Assembly: GCF_028550395.1 (NCBI RefSeq)
Contig: NZ_JAQQKW010000007.1
Location: 166,020 to 230,019 of the forward strand
Direction of reading: 5' to 3'
DNA from: Asticcacaulis currens
Lineage (GTDB): Bacteria; Pseudomonadota; Alphaproteobacteria; Caulobacterales; Caulobacteraceae
Length of the DNA stretch: 64,000 nt
Shown piece by piece: positions 63,688 through 64,000 of this stretch. Position 1 is the first letter of the stretch. Each line of letters begins with the position of its first letter. The translations under genes and the position numbers were made by a program. Under the pieces are notes generated by a model. It was not told where the DNA came from. It saw nothing but the letters and a program-made list of their open reading frames with translations, and ran no database searches.

Positions 63688-64000
63688 TAATGCGGTTCAC
63701 TTAAGAATCATTCAGTAAAATATATGAGCCAGGATGGTGATTCGTTCATCATTCTGGCTTTACTTTCATGCGCGCTCGCATTGGGCATCATGTTGATTTA
63801 ACGGCTCTTTCCCGCTCGGTCGATGTGGGGTGGATCTCGCAGGCCTTAGCGGCGACAGGCAAGGCGAGTGTACGGCGCCGTAAACTTCCTGCGGAGCAGG
63901 TGGTGTGGCTGGTGATAGCGCTCGCTCTTTATCGCCATCAGTCGATTGCGGATGTGGCTGCCCATCTTAGCCTTGCTTTGCCCGACGAGGTGAATCCCGA
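63688..64000 (+). mobile_element. Left end of an IS4-family insertion sequence (truncated by window)
   Basis: TAATGCGGTTCACTTAAG at 63688 resembles, from memory, the terminal repeat of E. coli IS4 (TAATGC...TTAAG). A stem-loop AGCCAGGATGGTGA/TCATCATTCTGGCT (63727-63740 with 63746-63759) lies just before the transposase ATG. The target-site duplication and right end are outside the window. Confidence 0.7.
63768..64000 (+). CDS. IS4-family transposase, N-terminal fragment
   Basis: The frame from ATG 63768 is open to the edge (77 codons): MRARIGHHVDLTALSRSV, VGWISQALAATGKASVRRRKLPAEQVVWLVIALALYRHQSI and ADVAAHLSLALPDE. This is the N-terminal domain typical of IS4-type DDE transposases (RRRKLPAxxVVWLVxxxALYR). 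The catalytic DDE domain lies beyond the window. Whether the element is intact cannot be seen. Confidence 0.88.
   Translation, partial: MRARIGHHVDLTALSRSVDVGWISQALAATGKASVRRRKLPAEQVVWLVIALALYRHQSIADVAAHLSLALPDEVNP

Overview
The window looks like a chromosomal segment of a stalked or prosthecate alphaproteobacterium of the family Caulobacteraceae. Asticcacaulis is the best guess and Caulobacter or a close relative the alternative. The basis is the divK-pleD pair, a clear popZ (polar organizer) gene beside valS and a TolC gene, the flmG-flbT-flaF-flagellin cluster with sigma-54 type promoters, a CtrA-like box (TTAA-N7-TTAA), and uniformly high-GC coding sequence. No plasmid or prophage signature is visible. 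The only clear mobile element is the start of an IS4-type insertion sequence that runs off the right edge.

Layout. 1-7.5 kb: housekeeping genes (a truncated GGDEF protein, a histidine phosphatase, HIT, fluoride channel CrcB, an RluA-type pseudouridine synthase, a HAD phosphatase, ATP12, an Mpo1-like protein, a FemAB/GNAT-like protein). Embedded here is an unusual short unit: a LacI-type palindrome, two 24-codon ORFs and a strong terminator. 7.5-12 kb: RidA, the cell-cycle regulators DivK and PleD, tRNA-Asn, a short chemoreceptor with a CtrA box, and tRNA-Cys. 12-18.2 kb: a PIMT-like protein, TolC, PopZ and ValS. 18.2-23.4 kb: three paralogous GT87/DUF2029 membrane glycosyltransferases facing a DPM1-GtrA flippase/transferase, a probable surface-glycan locus. 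23.4-35.8 kb: glycine-zipper protein, RNA methyltransferase, GT2, lytic transglycosylase, degenerate uracil-DNA glycosylase, ETF-QO, TPR protein, IspE, DUF6157, AmpG. 35.9-46.2 kb: GlyQ/GlyS, pyruvate phosphate dikinase, a three-gene membrane cluster with an overlooked 30-aa protein, an NrtR-like regulator with an HD hydrolase, and a universal stress protein.

46.2-57.4 kb is the most distinctive part, a flagellar filament region. A giant 1161-aa protein consists of two consecutive TPR plus glycosyltransferase modules and sits where Caulobacter keeps flmG, divergent from flbT-flaF. Three flagellin genes follow, with flaG between the second and third, and then a 967-aa protein with flagellar-type ends, a beta-propeller-like repeat region and a hook-IN-like segment. 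Two flagellin genes have near-consensus sigma-54 promoters and share a small palindrome in the leader. Presumably FlbT and FlaF control flagellin synthesis and secretion, the double FlmG glycosylates flagellins, and FlaG plus the propeller protein modify the filament or its junction/cap. 57.4-63.6 kb: two conserved envelope proteins, Ssb, GyrA, CoaD and a periplasmic cyclophilin.

Across the window, convergent genes are separated by strong hairpin terminators. Several intergenic gaps carry long inverted repeats whose arms are built from 9-10 nt units, and three of the four share a GGCGC-GCGCC core hairpin. All calls rest on reading the sequence and remembered family features; no database search was run.
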